From positions 2,633,001-2,697,000 of the forward strand of contig NZ_CP132336.1 of assembly GCF_030758315.1 (NCBI RefSeq): DNA of 64,000 nt, written 5' to 3'. This DNA comes from Pararhizobium sp. IMCC3301. GTDB taxonomy: Bacteria > Pseudomonadota > Alphaproteobacteria > Rhizobiales > GCA-2746425. The translations under genes and the position numbers were made by a program. Below, in pieces: positions 43,255-50,982 of the stretch. The notes beneath the pieces are model-generated. The model made no database searches. It was not told the DNA's origin and saw only the letters and a program-made list of their open reading frames with translations. Within the stretch, counting starts at the first letter, position 1. The number at the start of each line of letters is the position of its first letter.

Positions 43255-43273
43255 GGGGGATACCGTATCCCCC
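43255..43273. promoter_or_regulatory. GATACC palindrome (candidate AlpA or integrase-family operator)
   Basis: GGGGGATACCGTATCCCCC is a perfect palindrome around one C. A further half-site CTATCCCCC follows at 43277-43285. The same GATACCC word recurs at both island ends, so the protein that binds there may regulate here. Confidence 0.55.
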
Positions 43274-43306
43274 GGGCTATCCCCCTGGAAACCCTGCGAA
43301 ACGAAA

Positions 43307-43332
43307 GAGGACCGGTGTTGCCACCGGCCCTC
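43307..43332 (-). terminator. Hairpin terminator after alpA
   Basis: GAGGACCGGTG (43307-43317) and CACCGGCCCTC (43322-43332) form an 11-bp stem with one mismatch and loop TTGC. On the minus strand it is followed by a short T-rich stretch (CTTTCGTTTC). Confidence 0.6.
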
Positions 43333-43352
43333 CTGCTCTCAGCTAAGGAGAG

Positions 43353-43541
43353 TCAGATTTGTTGACCACGGGCGTCAATACGGCTTTGAAGCCAGTCCAG
43401 CACTTCCTCCTCAACCCAACCAACCCGGTTGACGCCCAGCTGTACCCGCTTGGGAAATTGGCCGGCGGCTTCCAGACGGGCAATGTGTTGCGGAGAATAC
43501 AGAACCATCTCCTTCACCTGACGTTTGCTCAACAGTTTCAT
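43353..43541 (-). CDS. alpA: AlpA-family regulator / excisionase-like protein
   Basis: 62 residues. The winged-helix MerR-like fold of AlpA is clear: LLSKRQVKEMVLYSPQHIAR, LEAAGQFPKRVQLG, VGWVEEEVLDWLQSR. The ATG at 43541 follows AGGAG. Such proteins activate integrase genes or act as recombination directionality factors in P4-type islands. A 12-bp palindrome (GCATCGCGATGC, 43566-43577) lies just upstream and may be an operator; the rest of the 219-bp gap to the E2 gene looks empty. Confidence 0.85.
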   Translation of the reverse strand: MKLLSKRQVKEMVLYSPQHIARLEAAGQFPKRVQLGVNRVGWVEEEVLDWLQSRIDARGQQI

Positions 43542-43787
43542 CACGATACTCCTCATGGTGAGGAGCATCGCGATGCCCCGGGGGTTGCCCTAGGGTGGTG
43601 GTAGAGTAGCAGTTATTTTAAGTTTCAGAAAATATCCGTGTAAGAAATCATGGAAGCAAAGGGCTATGACCAGTTTTGAACCCAATGCGAATGGGAGAAC
43701 GCGGCGCTAATCTGGACTGCGGCGCAAAACATACCTATAACTGCTGGCGTCCCATTTTAGCTTTATGCTGGTTTGTCCGTCCCTTTG

Positions 43788-44441
43788 TTATTTTTGTGAG
43801 ACGCGGTCCAGCATTCGAGTAGCCATCGCCGGTACAATGCGCGCACGCAATTGTGCAACGCTGTCCCTGTGGCACTTGCGTAGTATTTTTCCGCTACCGC
43901 AGGGGCAAGGTGTGTGTCCTTTGGCGATCGACCTGGCCAAAAGCCTGAGGTAGTCGGAAATCACCGTTGCGTCATTCGGGACCTCCAAAAGTTCAGCATA
44001 GCTCTCATTTACTCCCTCGTCGCCATGCGATCTTTCGCCGTAAGGCCACTCGCCTTTCGCCTCAAATGATGTTTGGCTAACAAAGTAGTCGTGTAACCAA
44101 CCTGATAAGTAAGTCAGAAAGGTATGGTCCGGCGCGGTTAGCAGCCACTCCTCCCAGATACCAAGACAACATCTCCCTGTGTTCGGGAAAATGTGGCGGT
44201 CGATAGTTTTTGGGATTCGGTCACCCGTCTCAACAACAATGGGTTCTTGCCACGGAAAGGCACTCGAAACCTTGATGTTGACCATGTATGCATCAAATGG
44301 TCCTTTTGGACCGGTCACAACGAACTTTCCGTCCAAAATGACCAACTCATCTGCGGTAGTCACGCTTAACTCGGGTTGGCAAGCTATGACTGTTTGCTGA
44401 ATTTGAGCGAGTAATTCTGATGGTATTGTCAGCTCGACCAA
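43788..44441 (-). CDS. CBASS-associated E2-like (ubiquitin-conjugating fold) protein with SEC-C-like zinc tail
   Basis: 217 residues. A UBC-like core (GKFVVTGPKGPFDAYMVNIK; FPWQEPIVVE) is followed by HIFPNTGRCCLGIWEEWL, with the HPN-like segment and candidate catalytic Cys91/92. The last 40 residues contain CPCGSGKILRKCH, a SEC-C-type zinc motif. No E1 or JAB gene is nearby, which matches type II-short CBASS, where an E2 alone conjugates or regulates the cGAS-like enzyme. It overlaps the nucleotidyltransferase gene by 13 bp, so the two are made together. Confidence 0.82.
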   Translation of the reverse strand: MVELTIPSELLAQIQQTVIACQPELSVTTADELVILDGKFVVTGPKGPFDAYMVNIKVSSAFPWQEPIVVETGDRIPKTIDRHIFPNTGRCCLGIWEEWLLTAPDHTFLTYLSGWLHDYFVSQTSFEAKGEWPYGERSHGDEGVNESYAELLEVPNDATVISDYLRLLARSIAKGHTPCPCGSGKILRKCHRDSVAQLRARIVPAMATRMLDRVSQK

Positions 44442-45526
44442 GGTTTGCCGCCGCCACTCTCTTTTCGCGCGGTGACCGAAGCCTCCATGCGTTCCACTCT
44501 CTCAGCATCAGATAATGCGGCGACTGCCTCTGACGCGATAAACGGTGTAGCCAGAGCAGCGCCACCTCCAACGGCAGAAGACTTCTCCAATGAGGCAAAG
44601 GCTTCTTTGACCCCATTGTTAAAAGCGCTGTGGAGGAAGACCTTTTTCCAAGCTTTTCGGGCATCGGTTTCGGTCGCCTCATGCGCATCTAGCTGGTCGA
44701 GCTCGTTTACCGATGCTGCCGCCTCGGTGATTAGCCTACCAGCGCGATCTATGTCCTTTTCGTCTGACACTTGGATTCCATTGGCATAAACTGCGTCATG
44801 CTTGGATCGATTGGCAATTGCTCGGAGCGTCTGCCGAAATGCGTCGTCATCACGCCCCTCAATTGGGACGTAGGCATCAATGAAGATAGCGGTTGCCACA
44901 AGGCCGTTGGGGAATTTTCTATTGAGACGGGAAGCATGTGATTTACTGTAGAATTTACCCATTCTAATGATCCGGCGAAGCTGGAAGCTGCCGGAAGTCT
45001 CGGGGCTTTTCTGGGAGACCTGCGCGTCGATCCAAGTGTTCATGGCCCTCGGGTCAGATGCAACCCAAGCCTCGCCAGCTGAAAGCTCATACTGCCAACC
45101 ATTGTCGGTCTCTCGGCGTCGAAAGACCGGAAAATCGCACTGGTATCCATCGGCGTAGATCACCCGTACGCACTTCATCTTCGTTTCTGGGTCATTCTTC
45201 ATATTAGTTGCTTTGCAAGCAATTGCGTCTCTAACCCAGTTTCGTGTTGTCTTGGCACCGGCAGCATCGTCCTCCGCAAACACGACGCCTAGGTCAATGT
45301 CATACCGACTCTCTTGGTCCGCCTCTGGCGGCTGTGTCATGGTTCTTTGGGCATACCCGCCTTGGTTGATGACCTCAAGAACCTCTGGTTTGTCCAGATC
45401 GGCAAGACCACTCTTAATCCGGGTGAGGTTGGTCTCACGCTTTTGTCGCATGTCAGCACGTTGGCTGTTTGTAAGCCTCACACAATCGGAGTGAAACCTG
45501 GAAATCTCTTTTGAAAAATCGTACAT
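44429..45526 (-). CDS. CBASS cGAS/DncV-like nucleotidyltransferase (CD-NTase)
   Basis: 365 residues. The nucleotidyltransferase site is intact: GGYAQRT (G56-G57), catalytic Asp76 and Asp78 in SRYDIDLGVVF and third Asp131 in YQCDFPVFRR. The helical C-terminal half includes RRIIRMGKFYSKSH and ATAIFIDAYVPIEGRDD. It should make a cyclic di- or trinucleotide upon phage infection. It ends in a flexible Gly/Ser-rich tail (ESGGGKPWSS), consistent with C-terminal conjugation by the E2. ATG at 45526 begins the minus-strand pair; the effector diverges across a 94-bp gap. Confidence 0.88.
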   Translation of the reverse strand: MYDFSKEISRFHSDCVRLTNSQRADMRQKRETNLTRIKSGLADLDKPEVLEVINQGGYAQRTMTQPPEADQESRYDIDLGVVFAEDDAAGAKTTRNWVRDAIACKATNMKNDPETKMKCVRVIYADGYQCDFPVFRRRETDNGWQYELSAGEAWVASDPRAMNTWIDAQVSQKSPETSGSFQLRRIIRMGKFYSKSHASRLNRKFPNGLVATAIFIDAYVPIEGRDDDAFRQTLRAIANRSKHDAVYANGIQVSDEKDIDRAGRLITEAAASVNELDQLDAHEATETDARKAWKKVFLHSAFNNGVKEAFASLEKSSAVGGGAALATPFIASEAVAALSDAERVERMEASVTARKESGGGKPWSS

Positions 45527-45620
45527 ATATAGGGCCCCTTATCGTTAACGCCACTACAAGTGGTTGTTGGACCGAATGATTTCAAGGTCTTTTTGCAAGA
45601 ATCAGGCAGGAGAACAAATC

Positions 45621-46373
45621 GTGTATAAGTTATTGCCAAAGCAGTATTGGCTGGCAGGTCTAGCCATATTTGCGCTCTTTAATGCAGCTGCTCTATGGGT
45701 GGTAGATCAGTTCAACTTCTCGATGAATGACTGGCGCGTCGCGACGGTCAGTGCGTCAGCAGCAGCATTGGTATTTGCATTTCTCTTTGGAGGCACTGGT
45801 TGGTGGTCACCGTGGCGCGTATGTTGGCGCGTGGTCCCTTTTCTGAACACAAAGCTATTTCCTGACCTAAACGGAATATGGGTAGGCTCTACCCGCTCAA
45901 ACTGGCCAACGATCAAAAATATGCTGGACGCCGCTCAGACAGACAACAAGATCACCCGAGACGAATTGCATGACACACCGGAACAAGTAGACGCGATGGC
46001 GATAGAGATTAAAGCGTCGCTGTTCTACGTTAAAATCACAGGGGGCCTGAGTTCCACCAACGGTCAATCGCACTCCATCACGGTCCGCCCTTGGAAAAAC
46101 GACCATGACCACCTTCATCTGACCTACATCTATAAGCAAGAAACGCCAAATCCCGTTGTTACCGATGATGAGACTCACTTGGGCGCGGCTGACTTGGTTA
46201 TTGACATGGAAAATATTGATAAGGCGGAAGGGGTCTATTGGACTCGGCGGAATTGGAAGATGGGCCTCAACACTGCTGGGCGTCTTCAACTCCGGCGGAT
46301 CAGATCCCGCAAGGAGGAAGGTAAGTGCCTTCGTCAATATGCCAATGAAGAAAAAACACGTATGGTGGAATGA
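45621..46373 (+). CDS. cap15: CBASS 2TM beta-barrel effector, Cap15-like
   Basis: About 250 residues. Two N-terminal membrane helices (YWLAGLAIFALFNAAALWVV; VATVSASAAALVFAFLF) precede a beta-rich domain opening with FPDLNGIWVGSTRSNWP. This is the architecture of the SMODS-associated 2TM beta effector: a cyclic nucleotide binds the barrel and the protein oligomerises to disrupt the inner membrane. GTG at 45621 is preceded by AGGAG (45608-45612); upstream TTG/ATG codons would place this ribosome site inside the gene. It is divergent from the CD-NTase/E2 pair, which is unusual. Confidence 0.82.
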   Translation: MYKLLPKQYWLAGLAIFALFNAAALWVVDQFNFSMNDWRVATVSASAAALVFAFLFGGTGWWSPWRVCWRVVPFLNTKLFPDLNGIWVGSTRSNWPTIKNMLDAAQTDNKITRDELHDTPEQVDAMAIEIKASLFYVKITGGLSSTNGQSHSITVRPWKNDHDHLHLTYIYKQETPNPVVTDDETHLGAADLVIDMENIDKAEGVYWTRRNWKMGLNTAGRLQLRRIRSRKEEGKCLRQYANEEKTRMVE

Positions 46374-46413
46374 GTCTAAACAAACCTATGTGTTTTCAAA
46401 ATCGAAAAAAGGT

Positions 46414-47598
46414 TCACTGAACCCGAAACCCATCCACCAAATCCGCCCAATCTTGCATGAGTAGCATCCGCTGATCCCAATACGTTGAGCGGTTGTATGT
46501 CCGGCGAATAGCGTTCTTGTCCTGATGCGCCAAGGCCGCTTCAATCACGTCGGGATTGTATCCTCTGGTATTGAGGATAGTACTGGCGGTCACTCGGAAG
46601 CCATGAGCCGTTACTTCCTCTTTGGTGTACCCCATACGTCGCAGAGAGGAATTGAAGGCGTTCTCGGACAACCATTTGCGATTTGATACCAATGAGGGAA
46701 ATAACAGTTCGACTGGTTCAATCTGGGGCCAATGAGCCTGTACAATTTCCATGGCTTGTCGGGACAGTGGTACTTTGTGTTCGCGGCGCATCTTCATGCG
46801 CTCGGGTGGAATGTTCCAGGTTTGCTTATCCAGATCAAATTCGTCTTTCATAGCCCCACGGGTTTCGCCGGGCCGGGTCATGGTCAGGATTTGAAACTTC
46901 ATGGCGGCAATAATCACTGGCCACCCGGTAAACTCCTCAAAACTGCGCAGCAGGTCACCAAAACGTTTTTCATCAGTGATGGCGGCCCGACCGGTGACTT
47001 TGGGTGGCAGCAATGCGCCACGCAGCGGAAAAGTCGGGTCGTTCTCGGCGCGCAGGGTCACGACGGCCAGCCGGAAGATTGCAGACAACGTGCCGCGTAG
47101 TTTCTTGGCAGTTTCTCGACGGCCGCTTTTCTCAATGCCTTTGAGCAGGAACAGTACTTCAGCAGAGGTAATTTCATTGATTGAACGATTGTGAAGTGAC
47201 TCCGCCAAATCATAGATGTGCCAGCGTTTTTTTCTCATCGTGGCGGGTGCCAACTCACGTTCTGCCAAGTTTTCCAGATATTCCTCGGCGATCAACTTGA
47301 AGGTGGTATTGGCCGTGTTGCTGGCAGTGATTCTATCCAACATTTTCTGAACACTGGGATCAGTCCCTTCGGCCAGCAATTGTCTGGCCGCGTCGCGCTT
47401 CCGTCTGGCTGCGGCAATACCGACTGCGGGGTACTGACCATGGGACAGCAGCTTTTCTTTGCCCATAAAGACAAAGCGTTGCTGCCACAGTTTCGCACCA
47501 TTTGGTTTGACCAAAAGATGCAAGCCACCGCCATCAGGCAGCTTATAGGGCTTGTTTTTGGACTTAGCTTTTCGAACTTCAAGCTCTCGTAACAACAT
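46414..47598 (-). CDS. P4-type tyrosine integrase of the island
   Basis: 394 residues. The N-terminal arm-binding domain (VRKAKSKNKPYKLPDGGGLH) is followed by a core-binding domain and a catalytic domain with Arg (TMTRPGETRG), His-x-x-Arg (TAHGFRVTAS), His (EAALAHQD) and the nucleophile Tyr in RRTYNRSTYWDQR. ATG at 47598. It lies about 190 bp from tRNA-Leu, the target it recombines, and is convergent with cap15. Confidence 0.95.
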   Translation of the reverse strand: MLLRELEVRKAKSKNKPYKLPDGGGLHLLVKPNGAKLWQQRFVFMGKEKLLSHGQYPAVGIAAARRKRDAARQLLAEGTDPSVQKMLDRITASNTANTTFKLIAEEYLENLAERELAPATMRKKRWHIYDLAESLHNRSINEITSAEVLFLLKGIEKSGRRETAKKLRGTLSAIFRLAVVTLRAENDPTFPLRGALLPPKVTGRAAITDEKRFGDLLRSFEEFTGWPVIIAAMKFQILTMTRPGETRGAMKDEFDLDKQTWNIPPERMKMRREHKVPLSRQAMEIVQAHWPQIEPVELLFPSLVSNRKWLSENAFNSSLRRMGYTKEEVTAHGFRVTASTILNTRGYNPDVIEAALAHQDKNAIRRTYNRSTYWDQRMLLMQDWADLVDGFRVQ

Positions 47599-47607
47599 TT
47601 GCGCCTC

Positions 47608-47675
47608 GGGTATCGGACCGGGTATCGAAGTGTCATTTTGTCGATTTCGAACCTGATACCCGCTTCGATACCCGT
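47608..47675. repeat. Four GATACCC-type half-sites between integrase and tRNA
   Basis: CGGGTATCGG (47608-47617) and CGGGTATCGA (47620-47629) face TGATACCCG (47655-47663) and TCGATACCCG (47666-47675). The inner pair forms a perfect 12-bp inverted repeat, CGGGTATCGAAG with CTTCGATACCCG. They sit over the integrase promoter, next to attR, fitting arm-type or regulatory sites. Confidence 0.65.
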
Positions 47676-47789
47676 AATTTGACGGGTACCAGCGGATAAC
47701 AGTGATATGCTATGTTCAGGAACATAACAGAAAACTGTATATTTTTCAATGGCTTTGAGAAGAAATGAGCAGCTATGAGAAGCTGTGTT

Positions 47790-47810
47790 TGGTGCCCAGA
47801 AGAGGACTCG
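47790..47810 (-). other. attR core within tRNA-Leu 3' end
   Basis: This 21-bp segment, from the encoded CCA through the acceptor strand into the T arm, is the partner of 23703-23722. Its use as the integration target leaves the tRNA intact. Confidence 0.8.
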
Positions 47811-47876
47811 AACCTCCACACCCTTGCGAGTACCAGCACCTGAAGCTGGCGCGTCTACCAATTCCGCCATCTGGGC
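47793..47876 (-). tRNA. tRNA-Leu (anticodon CAG)
   Basis: On the minus strand the sequence begins GCCCAGATGGCGGAATTGGT and ends with the matching acceptor strand TCTGGGC, discriminator A and encoded CCA (47790-47792). The anticodon stem CCAGC/GCTGG encloses TTCAGGT, giving anticodon CAG. A long variable arm and the TTCGAGTCC T-loop region mark a type II leucine tRNA. Confidence 0.95.
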
Positions 47877-48023
47877 ATGGGCGTTGCAATACGGGCCACA
47901 TTGTTCTGTGTCAATGGTCGTTTTGGGCCATTCTGCAAAATCCTTAAAATTTCCGCATGCACGCTCTTGGACCGCGCCCGAGTTCTGCTATAGAACGTCC
48001 AACAGCACAGACAGGGTGGCAGC

Positions 48024-48998
48024 ATGCACAAGCACAGCGGTATGGAAAAACGCGTAACGGTCTTTGGCGGCTCAGGCTTTGTCGGCCGCCACGTGGTGCA
48101 GGCCCTGGCAAGGCGCGGTTACCGGGTGCGGGTTGCGGTGCGCCGGCCCGATCTGGCCGGTTTCCTGCGTCCGCTCGGCGCTGTCGGTCAGATTCAGCCG
48201 GTTCAGGCCAATCTGCGCTATCCCGATTCCATCGTGGCGGCGGTCGCTGATGCGGATTATGTGGTCAATCTGGTCGGCCTTCTACTGGAAAGCGGTGCAC
48301 AGAAATTCGATGCAGTTCAGGCCCGCGGCGCGGCGGAGGTCGCACGTGCTGCCAAACAGGCCGGTGTCGAGCGCCTGGTTCACATGTCTGCCATTGGTGC
48401 CGATGCCGGGTCCCCAGCCGCCTATGCCCGCTCGAAGGCGGAAGGCGAAGCGGCGGTGCTGCGCGAATTTCCCGAGGCCGTGATTGTGCGGCCCTCGATT
48501 ATCTTTGGTCCGGATGATGATTTCTTCAACCGCTTTGCCGCGATGGCCCGCCTGTCGCCGGTTCTGCCATTGATCGGCGGCGGCGTTACAAAATTCCAGC
48601 CGGTATTTGTCGGCGATGTCGCCGAAGCCATCGCCCTGGGCGTTGATGGGGCCATGACACCGGGCAAAATCTATGAACTGGGCGGTCCGGATGTCGCCAG
48701 TTTCCGCGAATGTCTGGAACTGATGCTGAAAATCACCCAGCGCAAGCGTGCGCTGGTGTCGCTGCCGTGGTGGCTGGCGGAACTACAGGGTAAAATGCTG
48801 GGCATCTTGCCCAATGCGCCTCTGACCCACGATCAGGTGCTGATGCTGAAACGCGACAATGTGGTGGGAACTGCGGCCAAGGCCGATAAGCGCACCCTGA
48901 CCGGACTTGGCATCAGCCCGCGCTCAATGGAAGCGATCCTGCCAACCTATCTGATCCAGTACCGCGAACGCGGTCAGTTTGAACCCGAGGCCGGCTGA
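48024..48998 (+). CDS. Complex I NDUFA9-like NAD(P)-binding protein
   Basis: 324 residues. Atypical-SDR Rossmann start VTVFGGSGFVGRHVVQALAR, then VVNLVGLLLESGAQKFDAVQ, HMSAIGADAGSPAAYARSKA, IVRPSIIFGPDDDFFNRF and the C-terminal YELGGPDVASFRECLELML. Alphaproteobacterial members are annotated as complex I NDUFA9-subunit family proteins. ATG at 48024 follows GGTGG; 48042 is an alternative. Its stop codon lies inside the first of three tandem hairpins. Confidence 0.9.
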   Translation: MHKHSGMEKRVTVFGGSGFVGRHVVQALARRGYRVRVAVRRPDLAGFLRPLGAVGQIQPVQANLRYPDSIVAAVADADYVVNLVGLLLESGAQKFDAVQARGAAEVARAAKQAGVERLVHMSAIGADAGSPAAYARSKAEGEAAVLREFPEAVIVRPSIIFGPDDDFFNRFAAMARLSPVLPLIGGGVTKFQPVFVGDVAEAIALGVDGAMTPGKIYELGGPDVASFRECLELMLKITQRKRALVSLPWWLAELQGKMLGILPNAPLTHDQVLMLKRDNVVGTAAKADKRTLTGLGISPRSMEAILPTYLIQYRERGQFEPEAG

Positions 48999-49080
48999 CC
49001 GGCCTCAATTTGGCTTTGCGGCCGGCTGACCGGCCTCAATTTGGCTTTGCGGCCGGTTGAGCCGCCTCATTTCGGCATTG
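48989..49080. repeat. Three 31-bp tandem hairpin units between convergent genes
   Basis: Units begin at 48989, 49020 and 49051. The first two are identical; the third has diverged. Each holds GGCCGG-CTGA-CCGGCC or a variant. The first contains the TGA of the NDUFA9-like gene. A fourth, weaker hairpin (GTCGGGTGACCCGGC) follows at 49083-49097, reaching the uppP stop. The array probably ends transcription from both sides. Confidence 0.85.
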
Positions 49081-49097
49081 CCGTCGGGTGACCCGGC

Positions 49098-49901
49098 TTA
49101 CAGTAGGTAAATCCCGATCAGGCCCAGTGTGCCGACAAGAATGCGCCAATAGGCAAAGGGTGCAAAGCCGTGGCGTGAAACAAAGTCCAGCAGACTGCGG
49201 ACCACAATAATGGCCGCCACAAAGGCGACAGCAAATCCGACAGCAATCAACGACAGATCATCGCCACTAAGCGCATTGCGGTTGAGCCACAGATCAAACG
49301 CGAAGGCGCCGCCCATGGTCGGCATCGCCAGAAAGAATGAAAATTCCGCCGCCGACCGCTTGTCGGTCCCCATCAGCAGGGCACCGGCAATGGTCGCGCC
49401 GGACCGCGACACGCCGGGAATGAAGGCGATGGTCTGAAACAGGCCGATTTTCAGCGCCAGCATCAACGGATAGTCCTGCACATCGCTATAGCGCACGGTG
49501 GTTTTGCGGCGATCCACCCACAACAGTACAAATCCGCCCAGCACCAGCATGATACAGATCAGCGTCGGCGCTTCAAACAGCACGGTCTTGATGAATCCAT
49601 GGGCAAAAACGCCGATCACCGCAGCAGGCAAAAATGCCAGCACAATGCCGGCGACAAAGCGGCGGCTGGTGGCCGATGAGGGCAGGGTGAGCGCGATCGT
49701 CCAGAGCCGGCGGAAATAGACCAGAAGAATTGCCAGAATGGCACCGAACTGAATCAGCACCTCAAACACCTTGCCTTCGCTTTCAAAGCCAAGGAAATGG
49801 CCCGCCAGCAATATATGGCCGGTCGAGGAAACCGGCAGAAATTCGGTCAAGCCTTCCAGCAAGCCAAGAAAAGCGGCTTCGAACAGTGTCTGTTGATCCA
49901 T
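49098..49901 (-). CDS. uppP: Undecaprenyl-diphosphatase
   Basis: 267 residues and eight membrane helices. The two conserved catalytic regions of UppP/BacA are present: [17 protein letters not shown] (from residue 16) and [17 protein letters not shown]. The enzyme removes a phosphate from undecaprenyl diphosphate to recycle the lipid carrier for peptidoglycan, and its overproduction gives bacitracin tolerance. ATG at 49901. It is convergent with the NDUFA9-like gene. Confidence 0.95.
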   Translation of the reverse strand: MDQQTLFEAAFLGLLEGLTEFLPVSSTGHILLAGHFLGFESEGKVFEVLIQFGAILAILLVYFRRLWTIALTLPSSATSRRFVAGIVLAFLPAAVIGVFAHGFIKTVLFEAPTLICIMLVLGGFVLLWVDRRKTTVRYSDVQDYPLMLALKIGLFQTIAFIPGVSRSGATIAGALLMGTDKRSAAEFSFFLAMPTMGGAFAFDLWLNRNALSGDDLSLIAVGFAVAFVAAIIVVRSLLDFVSRHGFAPFAYWRILVGTLGLIGIYLL

Positions 49902-50175
49902 GTCTGGCTTTTCTTGAAGTGGCAGGGCAGGGCGAATCGATCTCCCGGCTTTTAATAGCTTCTTTGTGTCAGCACTATAGCAAACGGGTCTGAATCATCC
50001 TCTGCAGCAGGACTCAGTTCTTACACAAGCTGACAATGCTGCCCAAATTTGTCCGCATTGGCGCGTCACAGAGCGCTGGCCGCACAACAGGCAGCGTCCA
50101 AATCAATAGTTTGGAAAGCTTTCCTGTTTACTAACTCTTCACCTAACCACACCCCAACTGCCAAAAGAGCGATCC

Positions 50176-50865
50176 TTGAAGCTTTATCATCACCCCATGT
50201 CGGCCGGTTCACGTTTGATACGCCTTGCCATCGGCGAATATGGCGCCAGCGCCGAATATATTCTGGAACGCACCTGGGAGCGCCGTGAGGACTTTCTGCT
50301 GCTCAACCCGGAAGGCACCTTGCCGGTCCTGATCGATGAAGATGACGTGCCGGTCAGCGGCACCGCAACGGTCTGCGAATATCTCGATGAGACCCGGGGC
50401 TTTACCCTGGAAGACCGCCGTCTGATGCCAAGCCATCCGCTGGCCCGCGCCGAAGTGCGCCGCCTGATGCACTGGTTTCTGGTCAAGATGGATGCCGAGG
50501 CAACCCAGTATTTCGTCAATGAAAAAGTCACCAAGCGCGAGAAGCCGCGCGATGCGGGGGGCGGCGCGCCGGAATCCAGCGTGCTGCGTGTGGCCCGTGT
50601 CAATCTGCGCAATCATCTGGCCTATCTGGAATATCTTGCCGCAGAACGCAATTGGCTGGGCGGCGATCAGATGTCCTATGCGGATTTTGCCGCCGCCGCC
50701 GCGATTTCCGTCATTGATTACCTCAATGAAATGCCCTGGGCCGAGCATGAAGCGGCCAAAACCTGGTATTCCCGCATCAAAAGCCGTCCCGCCTTCCGCG
50801 AAATTCTGGCCGACAAGATCCGTGGCATTCCGCCCCCCGCACATTACACTGATCTGGATTTTTAA
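50176..50865 (+). CDS. Glutathione S-transferase family protein
   Basis: 229 residues. An N-terminal thioredoxin-like domain (KLYHHPMSAGSRLIRLAIGE; NPEGTLPVLIDEDD with the cis-proline; VSGTATVCEYLDET) is followed by an all-helical GST C-terminal domain (YLAAERNWLGGDQMSYADFA, the N-capping box). The gene starts with TTG at 50176, since the first strand would be lost from any ATG. It is 118 bp upstream of queG. Confidence 0.9.
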   Translation: MKLYHHPMSAGSRLIRLAIGEYGASAEYILERTWERREDFLLLNPEGTLPVLIDEDDVPVSGTATVCEYLDETRGFTLEDRRLMPSHPLARAEVRRLMHWFLVKMDAEATQYFVNEKVTKREKPRDAGGGAPESSVLRVARVNLRNHLAYLEYLAAERNWLGGDQMSYADFAAAAAISVIDYLNEMPWAEHEAAKTWYSRIKSRPAFREILADKIRGIPPPAHYTDLDF

Positions 50866-50982
50866 GCGCCCCGGCCGGCGGAATTTTGAAATTGTGCCGG
50901 CGCTGGTGTTAAATCGTCGCAGCTTTTCACGGATTGATCCGGATTTTCATCCTGATCGTCAAATTTACGGGCGTGCCGCCTG

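Larger units (their letters stand above)
23703..47810. mobile_element. Genomic island integrated in tRNA-Leu(CAG)
   Basis: The 3' end of tRNA-Leu at 47790-47810 is duplicated at 23703-23722 in direct orientation (20 of 21 positions, one C missing on the left). A P4-type integrase gene lies between the tRNA and the rest of the element, the usual layout. The interval of about 24 kb contains mobility ATPases, a large serine recombinase, AlpA, IS elements and defence or toxin cargo. Flanking genes are ordinary metabolic core. No relaxase or type IV secretion set is seen, so it is at best mobilisable. Confidence 0.85.

Noticed and set aside
48989-49080. Tandem repeats as a CRISPR array
   Set aside because: Units are directly contiguous with no variable spacers, and no cas genes are present.
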